Below, piece by piece: positions 1 to 6,604 of a stretch of DNA of 11,567 nucleotides. Location: NCBI GenBank assembly GCA_934631995.1, contig CAKTYF010000061.1, forward strand, positions 1 to 11,567. The letters run 5' to 3'. Position numbers and translations under genes: made by a program. The notes under the pieces were generated by a model. That model had not been told where the DNA came from and ran no database searches. It saw only the letters and a program-made list of their open reading frames with translations. How positions within the stretch are numbered: position 1 is the stretch's first letter; each line of letters begins with the position of its first letter. The stretch is from an uncultured Eggerthellaceae bacterium. GTDB lineage: Bacteria; Actinomycetota; Coriobacteriia; Coriobacteriales; Eggerthellaceae.

Positions 1-82
1 TGCCCAGCCAGTAACTGCATCACATTCTGAATGATTCGATTGAAACAGTCAAAAATGCGATAAGAAGAGTGTAGGAGAAGTA

Positions 83-967
83 ATGATTGAATTGAGCGAC
101 GACAAGGTATTTTACGCTTTCGATAAGGAGGCGCAGCCCGCTTTGCGCGTTTCTTCGGGGGAGACGGTGCGCATTCGCACGAAGGATTGCTTCGGCAATC
201 AGCTGCAGAGCGCAAACGATACCATCGATAATATTGATTGGGATGCCATCAACCCGGCAACGGGCCCGATTTACGTAGAAGGTGCTGTTGTAGGCGGCGC
301 ATTGAAGGTCAAGATTGAGAACATTGAATTCGATGCGCAGTCGGCAGTTTGCACGGGCGAAGGCGAAGGCGTTTGCGGCGACCGCTTCGATAAATGGAGT
401 TTGGCGGTATGCCCGGTAACCGATGAAGGTGTGGTGTGGAGCGATAAGCTTACCCTGCCTTTGCGTCCCATGATTGGCGTTATCGGCGTCGCTCCTGCGG
501 GAGAGGCTGTTAACTGCGGCACGCCGGGAAGCCATGGTGGCAATATGGACAACACCGCTATCACAACGGGTGCAACGCTGTATTTCCCTGTTTCCGCAGA
601 TGGCGCGCTTTTTGGTTGCGGCGATATGCATGCTGCTATGGGTGATGGCGAAATTGGCGTCGCGGGTGCTGAAGCTGCAGGCCACGCAACGGTTACTCTG
701 ACCGCGCTGCCCAACTTGAAAATTAAGAACCCCATTATGGAAAACGATACGCATTTCATTACCATTGCATCGGCGGAAACGCTTGATGAAGCGGTTGACA
801 CTGCGGTCCATGACATGTTGGATATCCTGCATGAGCGCACGGGCGTGGACGAAGATCAGCTGACCATGCTGTTCTCGCTGGCGGGTGACGTGCGCATTTG
901 CCAAGTGGTTGATCCTGAAAAGACTGTGCGCTTCGAAATGCCGAAGTACGTTATCGAAAAGCTCTAG
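83..967 (+). CDS. Acetamidase/formamidase family protein (FmdA/AmdA)
   Basis: The 294-residue product matches the FmdA_AmdA family of cytoplasmic amidohydrolases, which release ammonia and a carboxylate from short amides such as formamide or acetamide. Visible family signatures are NPATGPIYVEGA at residues 57-68, MIGVIGVAP at 130-138, the glycine-rich metal-site segment PGSHGGNMDN at 148-157, and GDMHAAMGDGE at 180-190 with its Asp, His and Glu residues. The length is normal for the shorter bacterial members. The ATG is preceded by AGGAG five bases upstream; no signal peptide is seen. The gene stands alone: the neighbour downstream is convergent and the upstream side is cut by the window edge, so no complete promoter can be identified. 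The precise substrate cannot be read from sequence; some family members act on other amides. The family call is firm and the substrate is open. Confidence 0.88.
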   Translation: MIELSDDKVFYAFDKEAQPALRVSSGETVRIRTKDCFGNQLQSANDTIDNIDWDAINPATGPIYVEGAVVGGALKVKIENIEFDAQSAVCTGEGEGVCGDRFDKWSLAVCPVTDEGVVWSDKLTLPLRPMIGVIGVAPAGEAVNCGTPGSHGGNMDNTAITTGATLYFPVSADGALFGCGDMHAAMGDGEIGVAGAEAAGHATVTLTALPNLKIKNPIMENDTHFITIASAETLDEAVDTAVHDMLDILHERTGVDEDQLTMLFSLAGDVRICQVVDPEKTVRFEMPKYVIEKL

Positions 968-1030
968 GTGGCGCGGAAGGCCTTCGCTGTAAGGTTTTGC
1001 GCTTAGGTTCTTCGGTATCATATGTAAAAG

Positions 1031-1065
1031 AAGGTGGCTGGGAAAAGATTCCCGGCCACCTTTTT
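1031..1065 (+). terminator. Intrinsic terminator after the amidase gene
   Basis: A 12-bp stem (AAGGTGGCTGGG against CCCGGCCACCTT, one G-T wobble) with an 8-base loop is followed by a run of five T. It lies 63 bases after the amidase stop. Read from the minus strand the same stem is followed by a T-rich stretch, so it may also stop transcription coming from the convergent threonine aldolase gene. Confidence 0.88.
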
Positions 1066-1155
1066 CATGGGCAGGTATGAAGGTAATCGCGAAAGCGAAG
1101 GGAAAGCAAAGTCGAAGGCGAAGGCAACAAAATGCGGAAAAGGTGAAAAAGACCC

Positions 1156-1185
1156 CGTCACTTTTTAACACGTCACTTTTTAACA
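1156..1185. repeat. 15-bp perfect tandem duplication next to the aldolase stop codon
   Basis: CGTCACTTTTTAACA occurs twice back to back (1156-1170 and 1171-1185), ending directly against the TAA stop of the minus-strand threonine aldolase gene. In aldolase orientation it lies in the 3' untranslated region, followed by a long pyrimidine-rich, G-poor stretch (about 1160 down to 1075) with repeated CTTCG/CTTTC units. That composition resembles sites used by Rho, but this is inference. Confidence 0.9.
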
Positions 1186-2220
1186 TTAGAGCTGCGCGAT
1201 TGCGTTTACCAGGGCATCGATTTCTTCATTGGTATTTGCCCACGACGTGCAGAAGCGGCAAACGTTTTGATCAGGACCTTCTGCGTGATCGAACATGAAC
1301 ACGAAATCTTGTTCAAGCGCGCGCATGTGGGCATCGGTCAAAACAAAGAACTGCTGGTTGGTGGGAGATTCGACAAACTGCGCAATGCCTTTTTCCGCAA
1401 ACGCATCGCGAATACGAAGAGCCTGGTCAATTGCTTGTTCGGTGATTTTGAAATACAGGTTGTCTTCGAAAAGCGTGGCGAACTGAATACCCAAAAGCCA
1501 GCCTTTTGCCAGCATAGCACCGTTTTGCTTCATGGCACTGCGGTAATTGCGCTGCAGCGCTGGATTCGTGATAACAATTGCCTCGCCGAAAAGCGCGCCG
1601 CATTTCGTGCCACCAATGGTGAACATGTCGGCAACATGGGCGATATCGGCCAAGGTCAGACTGCCTTTTGTTGCTGCCAGGGCGTAGCCTAGGCGCGCGC
1701 CATCAAGGAAAAGGTACAAGTTGTGTTTTGCGCAAGCGTCGTGAATGGCGAACAGCTCTTCCTTGGAATAAAGCGTTCCCAACTCCGTGGACTGCGAGAT
1801 GTACACCATGCGCGGCGTTATCATGTGCTCAGGGATGTCGCTTTCCTCGTAAAGCGTGGCTGCTTCATCAATTTGGGCAGCGGTGATTTTTCCGTTTTCA
1901 TTCGGAAGCGGAAGGCACTTGTGGCCGATGTGCTCCACGGCACCCGTTTCGTGAACGTTGATGTGGCCGGTATCGGCGCAGATTACGCCTTCCCAGGGGC
2001 GCAACATGAAATCGATGCCAACATAGTTTGCCTGCGTGCCGCCCACCACAAAATGGATTTGAGCGTTATCGCAGTTCAAGTGCTTCTTTATCAGCGTAGA
2101 CGCGCGTTCGCACCACGTGTCCAGCCCGTAGCCATCGTAGCTTTCGCTCCAGCTTTGTTCCAGCGCCTTCAGAATAGCGGGGTGGCAAGAGCGGTTGTAA
2201 TCGTTGTTGAATCGAATCAT
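1186..2220 (-). CDS. ltaE: Low-specificity L-threonine aldolase
   Basis: The 344-residue product is a PLP-dependent fold-type I lyase (Beta_elim_lyase/GLY1 family) that cleaves L-threonine or allo-threonine to glycine and acetaldehyde in the cytoplasm. The sequence shows the cofactor-phosphate segment GGTQAN (60-65), the ring-stacking region around HINVHETGAVE (86-96), FLDGARLGYAL with the cofactor Asp at 173 and Arg at 176, and the Schiff-base lysine K206 in GGTKCGALFGEA. The reading frame stays open 44 codons further upstream, but the ATG at 2218-2220 is chosen because AGAAGAAGG lies just before it and the family begins at MIRFNNDYN; the extra N-terminal stretch has no family similarity. 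It is convergent with the amidase and divergent from typA. Exact stereospecificity is not readable. The gene symbol is given by family; the clade with GGTKxGALFGEA is somewhat distant from E. coli LtaE. Confidence 0.9.
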   Translation of the reverse strand: MIRFNNDYNRSCHPAILKALEQSWSESYDGYGLDTWCERASTLIKKHLNCDNAQIHFVVGGTQANYVGIDFMLRPWEGVICADTGHINVHETGAVEHIGHKCLPLPNENGKITAAQIDEAATLYEESDIPEHMITPRMVYISQSTELGTLYSKEELFAIHDACAKHNLYLFLDGARLGYALAATKGSLTLADIAHVADMFTIGGTKCGALFGEAIVITNPALQRNYRSAMKQNGAMLAKGWLLGIQFATLFEDNLYFKITEQAIDQALRIRDAFAEKGIAQFVESPTNQQFFVLTDAHMRALEQDFVFMFDHAEGPDQNVCRFCTSWANTNEEIDALVNAIAQL

Positions 2221-2253
2221 GACGCCTTCTTCTCTTTGTTGGGTATCTTTGTC

Positions 2254-2283
2254 AGTATAGCTATTCGCGCGTGCTGGGGTGAA
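2254..2283 (-). promoter_or_regulatory. Candidate promoter of the threonine aldolase gene
   Basis: On the minus strand TTCACC (2278-2283) and TATACT (2254-2259) are separated by 18 bases, a good -10 and a moderate -35. Transcription would start about 25-30 bases before the aldolase ATG, leaving room for the AGAAGAAGG ribosome-binding site. Assigned by consensus match only. Confidence 0.5.
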
Positions 2284-2493
2284 GGCGATAAGCGGATGGC
2301 TGCAAAACTGCAAAACGGTGCGTTTGAAAAGATTCGCGCGAATGTTTTGCAATGCATTTCATCGGTGCATTTCAATGCTGTGTTTGAATGCGGAGCTGCG
2401 TGTGTGGTTCCTTCGGCGCTCGCGTGCAAAGCAAAACACAATGTCTGTGTCGCCTTTGTAAAAACTATGTCTACCTGCACAAATGGTGGTATC

Positions 2494-2531
2494 ATAAACG
2501 TTTGTCTTTAGATACAGGTTAAAACGTTTAT
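2494..2531. repeat. Inverted pair of AAACGTTT palindromes before typA
   Basis: ATAAACGTTT (2494-2503) and AAACGTTTAT (2522-2531) form a perfect 10-bp inverted repeat with an 18-base spacer, and each arm contains the 8-bp palindrome AAACGTTT. The two palindrome centres are 26 bp apart. The right arm ends two bases before the GGAG ribosome-binding site of typA. It could be a double operator on DNA or a leader hairpin in RNA. Confidence 0.75.
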
Positions 2532-2543
2532 ATGGAGCATAGA

Positions 2544-4367
2544 GTGAAACAAGAAAATATTCGTAACGTGGCAATTATCGCGCACGTTGACCACGGCAAA
2601 ACTACGCTGGTTGACCAGTTGCTGAAGGCCGCTCACGTATTCCGCGCAAATCAGCAGGTGGAAGACCGCGTGCTGGACAGCAACGATCAGGAACGCGAGC
2701 GCGGTATCACTATTCTTTCCAAGAACATTTCCATTAATTACAAGGGCGTGAAGATCAACGTCATCGACACGCCGGGTCACGCCGACTTCGGTGGCGAAGT
2801 TGAGCGCGTTTTGAACATGGCCGATGGTGCTCTGCTGATTGTTGACGCTTACGAAGGCCCCAAGCCGCAGACGCGTTTCGTGCTGAGCCATGCGCTTGCG
2901 AACAACTTGCGCATTGTAGTGGTGGTGAACAAGATCGACCGCCCCAACGCTGATCCCGATACCGCTATTGACAAGGTGTTCGAGCTCATGATGGAGCTGG
3001 GCGCTACCGATGACCAGCTGGACTTCCCGGTGATTTACGCATCTGCCGTGAACGGTTATTCTCGCTACGATTACAACGATGGCAACATGGATATGATTCC
3101 GCTGCTGGATACCATTCTGAAAGAGATTCCGTGCCCCGATGTTGACCTTGAGGGCCCCGTGGCTTTGCAGATTTGCACGGTTGATCACAGCAGCTACGAA
3201 GGTCGCATCGGCGTTGGCCGTTTGCATAGCGGCATCTTGCATGAAAAAGAGCAGGTTCTGGTTGTAAAGAACGATGGCTCGAGCAGCTACAACGCAACCA
3301 TTCGCAAGGTCCACGTTTTTGAGAACCTGGGCAAAACGGAAGTTCTTCAAGCAGAAGCGGGCGACATTGTTGCCGTTATCGGCATTGAAGATGCTGACAT
3401 TGGCGACATCATCACCGACCGTGAAAACCCCGTTAAGCTCGCGCCGATTTCCGTGGAAGAACCCACTATGTCCATTGTGTTCGAGGCTTCTACCAGCCCC
3501 TTGGTTGGTCGCGAAGGCGAGATTGTGGGCGCGCGCCAGTTGAACGAGCGTCTGATGCGTGAAAAGGAAAGCAACATTTCCATGCGTATTACGCCGCTGG
3601 ACGAAGGTTCGGGCGTTGAAGTTGCGGGCCGTGGCGTTTTGCATCTGTCCGTTCTGATGGAAACCATGCGCCGCGAAGGCTTCGAATTCCAGGTTGGTCG
3701 TCCGCAGGTTGTCTATAAGACGGCAGCAGATGGAACGAAACTTGAGCCTATCGAAGAAGCAACGGTGGATGTTCCCAACGATTACGCTGGTAAGGCCATT
3801 GAAGTTATGGGCAACGCGGGCGGTATCATGGAGGATATGTCTTCCGACGACGCCATGACGCATCTTACGTTCAAGATTCCTTCCCGTGGCACCATGGGTC
3901 TGAAGACGCGCATTCTGAATGCAACGCACGGTGAAGCGCAGCTGTTCCATCACTTCTTCGAGTACGGCCCCTACACAGGTGAAATGCCTGGTCGCAAGAA
4001 TGGCTCCATGATTTCCATGAGCACGGGCAAAGCAGTTGCTTACGCTCTGGATACGCTGCAGCAGCGTGGCCGCATGTTCGTGGCGCCGGGCGATCCTTGC
4101 TACGAAGGCATGCTCGTGGGCGAGAATGCGCACGAGTCGGACATGGTGGTAAACGTAGAGAAAGCGAAGCAGTTGGGCAACCAGCGTTCTTCGACTGCTG
4201 ACAAGGCTATCCAGCTTACGCCGCCGATTGTGTTCACGCTGGAAGAGGCACTTGAGTACATTCAAGACGATGAACTGGTGGAAGTCACACCGAAGAGCAT
4301 CCGCATGCGCAAGCGCTTGCTGTCTGCGGTTGACCGCAAGAAGCAGGCGAACGGCAAGTTGCAGTAA
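2544..4367 (+). CDS. typA: Ribosome-associated translational GTPase TypA/BipA
   Basis: The 607-residue product is the BipA/TypA GTPase, which binds the 70S ribosome and affects ribosome assembly and stress or cold adaptation. Translation-factor motifs are clear: G1 AHVDHGKT (13-20), G2 RGITI (53-57), G3 DTPGH (75-79), G4 NKID (129-132) and G5 SAV (167-169). They are followed by the beta-barrel domain II, EF-G-like domains III and V and the TypA-specific C-terminal domain. The GTG at 2544 is preferred over the in-frame ATG at 2532: GGAG at 2534-2537 sits six bases before the GTG, giving the typical MKQENIRNVAII start, while the ATG has no ribosome-binding site. If the ATG were used the protein would be 611 residues. 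The gene contains no TTA, CTA or TCA codon, which leaves a 648-codon antisense frame open without meaning. It is followed by a strong terminator and appears to be transcribed alone. Confidence 0.97.
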   Translation: MKQENIRNVAIIAHVDHGKTTLVDQLLKAAHVFRANQQVEDRVLDSNDQERERGITILSKNISINYKGVKINVIDTPGHADFGGEVERVLNMADGALLIVDAYEGPKPQTRFVLSHALANNLRIVVVVNKIDRPNADPDTAIDKVFELMMELGATDDQLDFPVIYASAVNGYSRYDYNDGNMDMIPLLDTILKEIPCPDVDLEGPVALQICTVDHSSYEGRIGVGRLHSGILHEKEQVLVVKNDGSSSYNATIRKVHVFENLGKTEVLQAEAGDIVAVIGIEDADIGDIITDRENPVKLAPISVEEPTMSIVFEASTSPLVGREGEIVGARQLNERLMREKESNISMRITPLDEGSGVEVAGRGVLHLSVLMETMRREGFEFQVGRPQVVYKTAADGTKLEPIEEATVDVPNDYAGKAIEVMGNAGGIMEDMSSDDAMTHLTFKIPSRGTMGLKTRILNATHGEAQLFHHFFEYGPYTGEMPGRKNGSMISMSTGKAVAYALDTLQQRGRMFVAPGDPCYEGMLVGENAHESDMVVNVEKAKQLGNQRSSTADKAIQLTPPIVFTLEEALEYIQDDELVEVTPKSIRMRKRLLSAVDRKKQANGKLQ

Positions 4368-4796
4368 GCGCATAGCTGCTGGTCGGGGCGTAGTTTTGGC
4401 GCTCGCCTTCGAACGGCCATTGTAATACATTATGCGAGACCGCTGCGTTTCCATTGTATCGCGAACGCTGCGAGCTAAAGAAGTAAAGCAAAACGGGATG
4501 ATACCGAAAGGTGTTGTCCCGTTTTTTGTCCGCTTTCTGTTTGTTTCGCCGTTGTCGTACGCGGACTTGGGCGCTGAGTTTCGTTTTCTTTACCTAGTCC
4601 TTCCCGCGTCGCTTCGTCTGCTCGTACCTTCATCTGCTCCTGCTGCAGGTCCCTTCGTTACGATTGGTTATTCTTGGTTTTGTATGGTCAAATCGTGTAT
4701 GTTCCGCGCGTGCGTAAAAAGAGTGCAAAAATGAGAAATTAGCTGTAAGCCTGCTCTTAGTCAACAGAACAGGTAGGAATAACGCGAAAGGGAATT
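4368..4796. other. Intergenic region between typA and the PPIase lipoprotein gene
   Basis: This 429-base stretch contains the typA terminator and then about 270 bases upstream of the lipoprotein gene. No supported gene is present; a 100-codon frame from 4432 runs straight through the terminator hairpin and has no family resemblance. Near the right end, CCTGCTCT (4750-4757) and AGAACAGG (4766-4773) can pair with one mismatch in the likely leader. No convincing promoter pair was found. Confidence 0.65.
4490..4527 (+). terminator. Intrinsic terminator of typA
   Basis: AAAACGGGA (4490-4498) pairs with TCCCGTTTT, and the inner bases TGATACC/GGTGTTG continue the stem with wobble pairs around a GAAA tetraloop, giving about 16 bp, followed by six T. 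It lies 122 bases after the typA stop codon. Confidence 0.93.
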
Positions 4797-5942
4797 ATGA
4801 AACTTAAAGCTTTTGCGGCGGCAGCTTGCACGGTGGCGCTTTCTGCGTCGCTTTTGTGCGGCTTAACTGCCTGCAGCGGCGAATCGGTCGCGGCAACGGT
4901 TGGAACGAAGAAGATTTCGGAACAAACTATTACGGATTACATCACGAATTACCGCACGTCACAAGGGCTTGATGACGACAGCAATTTCGCTATGGTTCTG
5001 TCCATGTACGGCATGACGCCTGAGTCGTTCCGCGAGAACATCATCGACATGTTCGTGAATCGCGAGCTGGTTTTGCTTGCTGCCCAGGAAAAGGGCATGT
5101 CGATTGATTCTGCGACTATTGACGAGTACGTTGATCAGATGAAATCGAATTACAGCGACGATGCCGCCTGGCAGACTGCTTTGACGAATGCTGGTCTGAC
5201 CGAGGAAAAATATCGTGAAAACATTGAGTATGCGCTTCTGAACAAGCAGCTTTCGGAGAGTTTTGCTGTTTCCGATGACCCCACCGATGAGCAGGTTTTT
5301 GCTGTTGCCCAGGATAATCTGAAGTACTTCGAGAAAGCAAAGCGTTCTTCGCATATTCTGTTTGACGCAAGCGATGAAGAAACCGCGAAGGAAGTACTTG
5401 AAAAGATCAACAACGGCACGCTGGATTTCGCAGATGCCGCTTCTCAATATTCGAAAGATACTTCATCTGCTGCTAACGGCGGCGATGTGGGTTGGGATTT
5501 GCTGACGAGCTTTGTTTCCGAGTATCAGACCGCGCTTGACGGTTTGGAGCTGGGTCAGGTAAGCGGGCTGGTTAAGAGCCAGTTTGGATATCATATCATC
5601 AAGTGCACGGAAGTCATGCCCGCTGCCGATAGCGTAAAGTCGCTGTCGGACTTGCCCGAGGCATTCCAGACGTACTTCAAGCAGTTGGCAACTACCACCA
5701 GCTCTTCGTCCACGCCCACTTCGACTGCGTTCTCTGTTTGGCTGAATGGCTACCGCACCACGGTTGACGTGAAGATCAACGACATGCCGAAGGGCCTGCC
5801 GTACGATGTTGATATGACTGCTGCTACTACGAAGTCATCTTCAGCTTCAAGCGATTCTTCCGCAACGGATACAAGCGCAAGTGCCGATGCAGCAAGCGAA
5901 GAAACCGGCGATTCCTCGGCTTCTGATACTTCCGAGAAGTAA
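4797..5942 (+). CDS. PrsA/parvulin-type peptidyl-prolyl isomerase lipoprotein
   Basis: The 381-residue product is an extracytoplasmic folding factor of the PrsA/SurA type. The N-terminus has a basic start (MKLK), a hydrophobic segment and the lipobox LTAC, with lipid-modified Cys at residue 26. Residues about 30-160 form a helical SurA_N-like chaperone domain. A parvulin (PPIC-type rotamase) domain spans about 182-272, with SHILF (185-189), GGDVGW (228-233) and FGYHIIKC (263-270). A Ser/Thr/Ala/Asp-rich low-complexity tail fills about 341-381. The ATG follows AAAGGGA at short spacing. The gene is monocistronic, between the typA terminator and its own hairpin terminator. The family call is firm; which exported clients it folds is unknown. 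The isomerase activity itself is inferred from the domain, and some PrsA proteins act mainly as chaperones. Confidence 0.92.
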   Translation: MKLKAFAAAACTVALSASLLCGLTACSGESVAATVGTKKISEQTITDYITNYRTSQGLDDDSNFAMVLSMYGMTPESFRENIIDMFVNRELVLLAAQEKGMSIDSATIDEYVDQMKSNYSDDAAWQTALTNAGLTEEKYRENIEYALLNKQLSESFAVSDDPTDEQVFAVAQDNLKYFEKAKRSSHILFDASDEETAKEVLEKINNGTLDFADAASQYSKDTSSAANGGDVGWDLLTSFVSEYQTALDGLELGQVSGLVKSQFGYHIIKCTEVMPAADSVKSLSDLPEAFQTYFKQLATTTSSSSTPTSTAFSVWLNGYRTTVDVKINDMPKGLPYDVDMTAATTKSSSASSDSSATDTSASADAASEETGDSSASDTSEK

Positions 5943-5966
5943 AAACGTCTGATTTTGATATTTTTA

Positions 5967-6000
5967 GAGCCGCAAGCAAAAAAATGTTTGCGGCTCTTCG
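5967..6000 (+). terminator. Intrinsic terminator after the PPIase lipoprotein gene
   Basis: AGAGCCGCAAGCA (5967-5979) pairs with TGTTTGCGGCTCT (5986-5998) with one wobble around an A6 loop. The tail TCGCTTTCTG is only moderately T-rich. It starts 25 bases after the stop codon. Confidence 0.82.
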
Positions 6001-6010
6001 CTTTCTGAGT

Positions 6011-6016
6011 TATACT
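6011..6016 (+). promoter_or_regulatory. Candidate -10 element for tRNA-Ser(GGA)
   Basis: TATACT lies 47 bases before the tRNA 5' end. The best -35 position overlaps the right arm of the preceding terminator (TTGCGG at 5989-5994, 16-base spacer) and is weak. Plausible by position only. Confidence 0.35.
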
Positions 6017-6063
6017 CTTTCCTCGCTACGATGCAAATAGCATTGTGCGATATTTGGCGAAAC

Positions 6064-6155
6064 GGAGAGATGTCCGAGCTGGCCGAAGGAGCACGATTGG
6101 AAATCGTGTATGCGCCAAAAGCGTATCTGGGGTTCGAATCCCCATCTCTCCGCCA
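6064..6155 (+). tRNA. tRNA-Ser (anticodon GGA)
   Basis: The acceptor stem GGAGAGA (6064-6070) pairs with TCTCTCC (6145-6151), followed by discriminator G and an encoded CCA (6153-6155). The anticodon stem is CACGA/TCGTG with loop TTGGAAA, giving anticodon GGA at 6099-6101, which reads UCC and UCU. A long variable arm (ATGCGC/GCGTAT) marks a class II tRNA, as expected for serine, and the T arm is TGGGG-TTCGAAT-CCCCA. The gene is followed by its own terminator and by a second tRNA-Ser gene. Confidence 0.97.
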
Positions 6156-6168
6156 TTTGTTTACTCCG

Positions 6169-6194
6169 TCCCCCAAGTTTACGGGGGATTTTTT
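6169..6194 (+). terminator. Intrinsic terminator between the two tRNA-Ser genes
   Basis: TCCCCC (6169-6174) pairs with GGGGGA (6183-6188) around an 8-base loop, followed by six T (6189-6194). It starts 14 bases after the CCA of tRNA-Ser(GGA), so the second tRNA probably has its own start; TATAAC at 6231-6236 is a possible but very close -10. Confidence 0.85.
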
Positions 6195-6243
6195 ATAGGC
6201 GCGCATCTGCCTGCGTTTGCGAATGATGCATATAACTGAATAT

Positions 6244-6336
6244 GGAGGGATGGCAGAGTGGTTGAATGCGGCGGTCTCGAAAACCGTTTTACCTGTAATC
6301 CAGGTAACGAGGGTTCGAATCCCTCTTCCTCCGCCA
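6244..6336 (+). tRNA. tRNA-Ser (anticodon CGA)
   Basis: The acceptor stem GGAGGGA (6244-6250) pairs with TTCCTCC (6326-6332), with one G-T wobble; discriminator G and an encoded CCA (6334-6336) follow. The anticodon stem GCGGT/ACCGT encloses CTCGAAA, giving anticodon CGA at 6278-6280, which reads UCG. The long variable arm ACCTG-TAATC-CAGGT is diagnostic of tRNA-Ser. The last 20 bases of the gene plus four flanking bases are repeated exactly at 6503-6526, the arrangement seen where a mobile element has used a tRNA 3' end. Confidence 0.97.
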
Positions 6337-6347
6337 GAAAACTTGCA

Positions 6348-6375
6348 GCGCCCCGTCAGGGGCGCGTTTGTTGTT
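6348..6375 (+). terminator. Intrinsic terminator just after tRNA-Ser(CGA)
   Basis: GCGCCCC (6348-6354) pairs with GGGGCGC (6359-6365) around GTCA, followed by GTTTGTTGTT. The hairpin starts 12 bases after the CCA end. Confidence 0.75.
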
Positions 6376-6379
6376 ATGG

Positions 6380-6515
6380 GGAAGAGGGATTCGAACCGAT
6401 AAGGTGGAATTCCGTTAAGAAAACGTGCCAGTGGCACGTTTTTAGGAATTCGCCCGACCGAGCTTGCGAGGGAGGGGTCGGCCTTCGCCGCAGGCGAAGC
6501 CGGAATCCCTCTTCC
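6380..6515. repeat. 136-bp structured palindromic element built from tRNA-Ser sequence
   Basis: GGAAGAGGGATTC (6380-6392) and GAATCCCTCTTCC (6503-6515) are perfect 13-bp terminal inverted repeats. Extended to 6397, the left end is an 18-bp exact reverse complement of the tRNA T arm and acceptor region (6312-6329). Inside are three more hairpins: GAATTCC/GGAATTC (6407-6413, 6445-6451) enclosing a 10-bp stem with T tail (6420-6443), CCGACC/GGTCGG (6454-6459, 6476-6481), and CTTCGCC/GGCGAAG (6483-6489, 6493-6499). There is no open frame with a plausible product. Confidence 0.7.
6420..6443 (+). terminator. Terminator-like hairpin inside the tRNA-derived element
   Basis: AAAACGTGCC (6420-6429) pairs perfectly with GGCACGTTTT (6433-6442) around AGT and runs into five T in all. 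It has the form of an intrinsic terminator on either strand because the stem itself carries A and T runs. Confidence 0.7.
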
Positions 6516-6528
6516 TCCGCCAGAAACT

Positions 6529-6558
6529 AAAAGGTCGTTCTAACGAACGACCTTTTTT
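6529..6558 (+). terminator. Intrinsic terminator downstream of the second tRNA 3'-end copy
   Basis: AAAAGGTCGTTC (6529-6540) pairs with GAACGACCTTTT (6545-6556) around TAAC, with a T6 run. It may be the original terminator of tRNA-Ser(CGA), displaced by the insertion of the 186-bp unit. Confidence 0.88.
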
Positions 6559-6604
6559 GCTGCCGCTGCGCGCGGGTTTTGGTGACTTGATACTCTGCGA
6601 AATT

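Larger units (their letters stand above)
2221..2543. other. Divergent intergenic region between threonine aldolase and typA
   Basis: This 323-base gap separates two divergent genes. It contains the candidate aldolase promoter near its left end and an inverted pair of AAACGTTT palindromes immediately before typA. No gene with a plausible ribosome-binding site and family resemblance is seen; the open frames across it are extensions or shadows of the flanking genes. A clear -35/-10 pair for typA was not found. Confidence 0.7.
6317..6526. repeat. 24-bp direct repeat of the tRNA-Ser(CGA) 3' end flanking a 162-bp insert
   Basis: The 24 bases at 6317-6340 (T-loop end GAATCCC through the acceptor, CCA and GAAA) recur exactly at 6503-6526, 186 bp away. 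Between them lies a hairpin-rich segment. Direct repeats of a tRNA 3' end are the usual attL/attR signature of site-specific integration, but here the enclosed DNA is far too short to carry an integrase. It may therefore be a deletion remnant, a small satellite-like element, or a local duplication. Confidence 0.85.

Noticed and set aside
20..1186. 388-codon minus-strand frame over the amidase gene
   Set aside because: Same codon-register effect as over typA; it also runs through the terminator hairpin and lacks a domain.
1723..2511. 262-codon plus-strand frame antisense to threonine aldolase
   Set aside because: Mirror frame of a gene with clear active-site motifs; no ribosome-binding site and no family.
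2508..4454. 648-codon open frame antisense to typA
   Set aside because: It is in exact codon register with typA and remains open only because typA uses no TTA, CTA or TCA codons. The translation has no family resemblance.
4432..4734. 100-codon frame downstream of typA
   Set aside because: It crosses the typA terminator and has no ribosome-binding site or family match.
6231..6236. TATAAC as promoter of tRNA-Ser(CGA)
   Set aside because: Transcription would start almost exactly at the mature tRNA end and no -35 is seen, so it is not listed as a feature.
6317..6526. CRISPR array
   Set aside because: Only two direct repeat copies, derived from a tRNA end, with a 162-bp non-spacer insert; not CRISPR.
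5964..6530. Open frames across the tRNA-Ser genes with phrases such as GIRTLVT, DGDSNPR and VRIPLPPP
   Set aside because: These are the well-known false translations of tRNA genes, not proteins.
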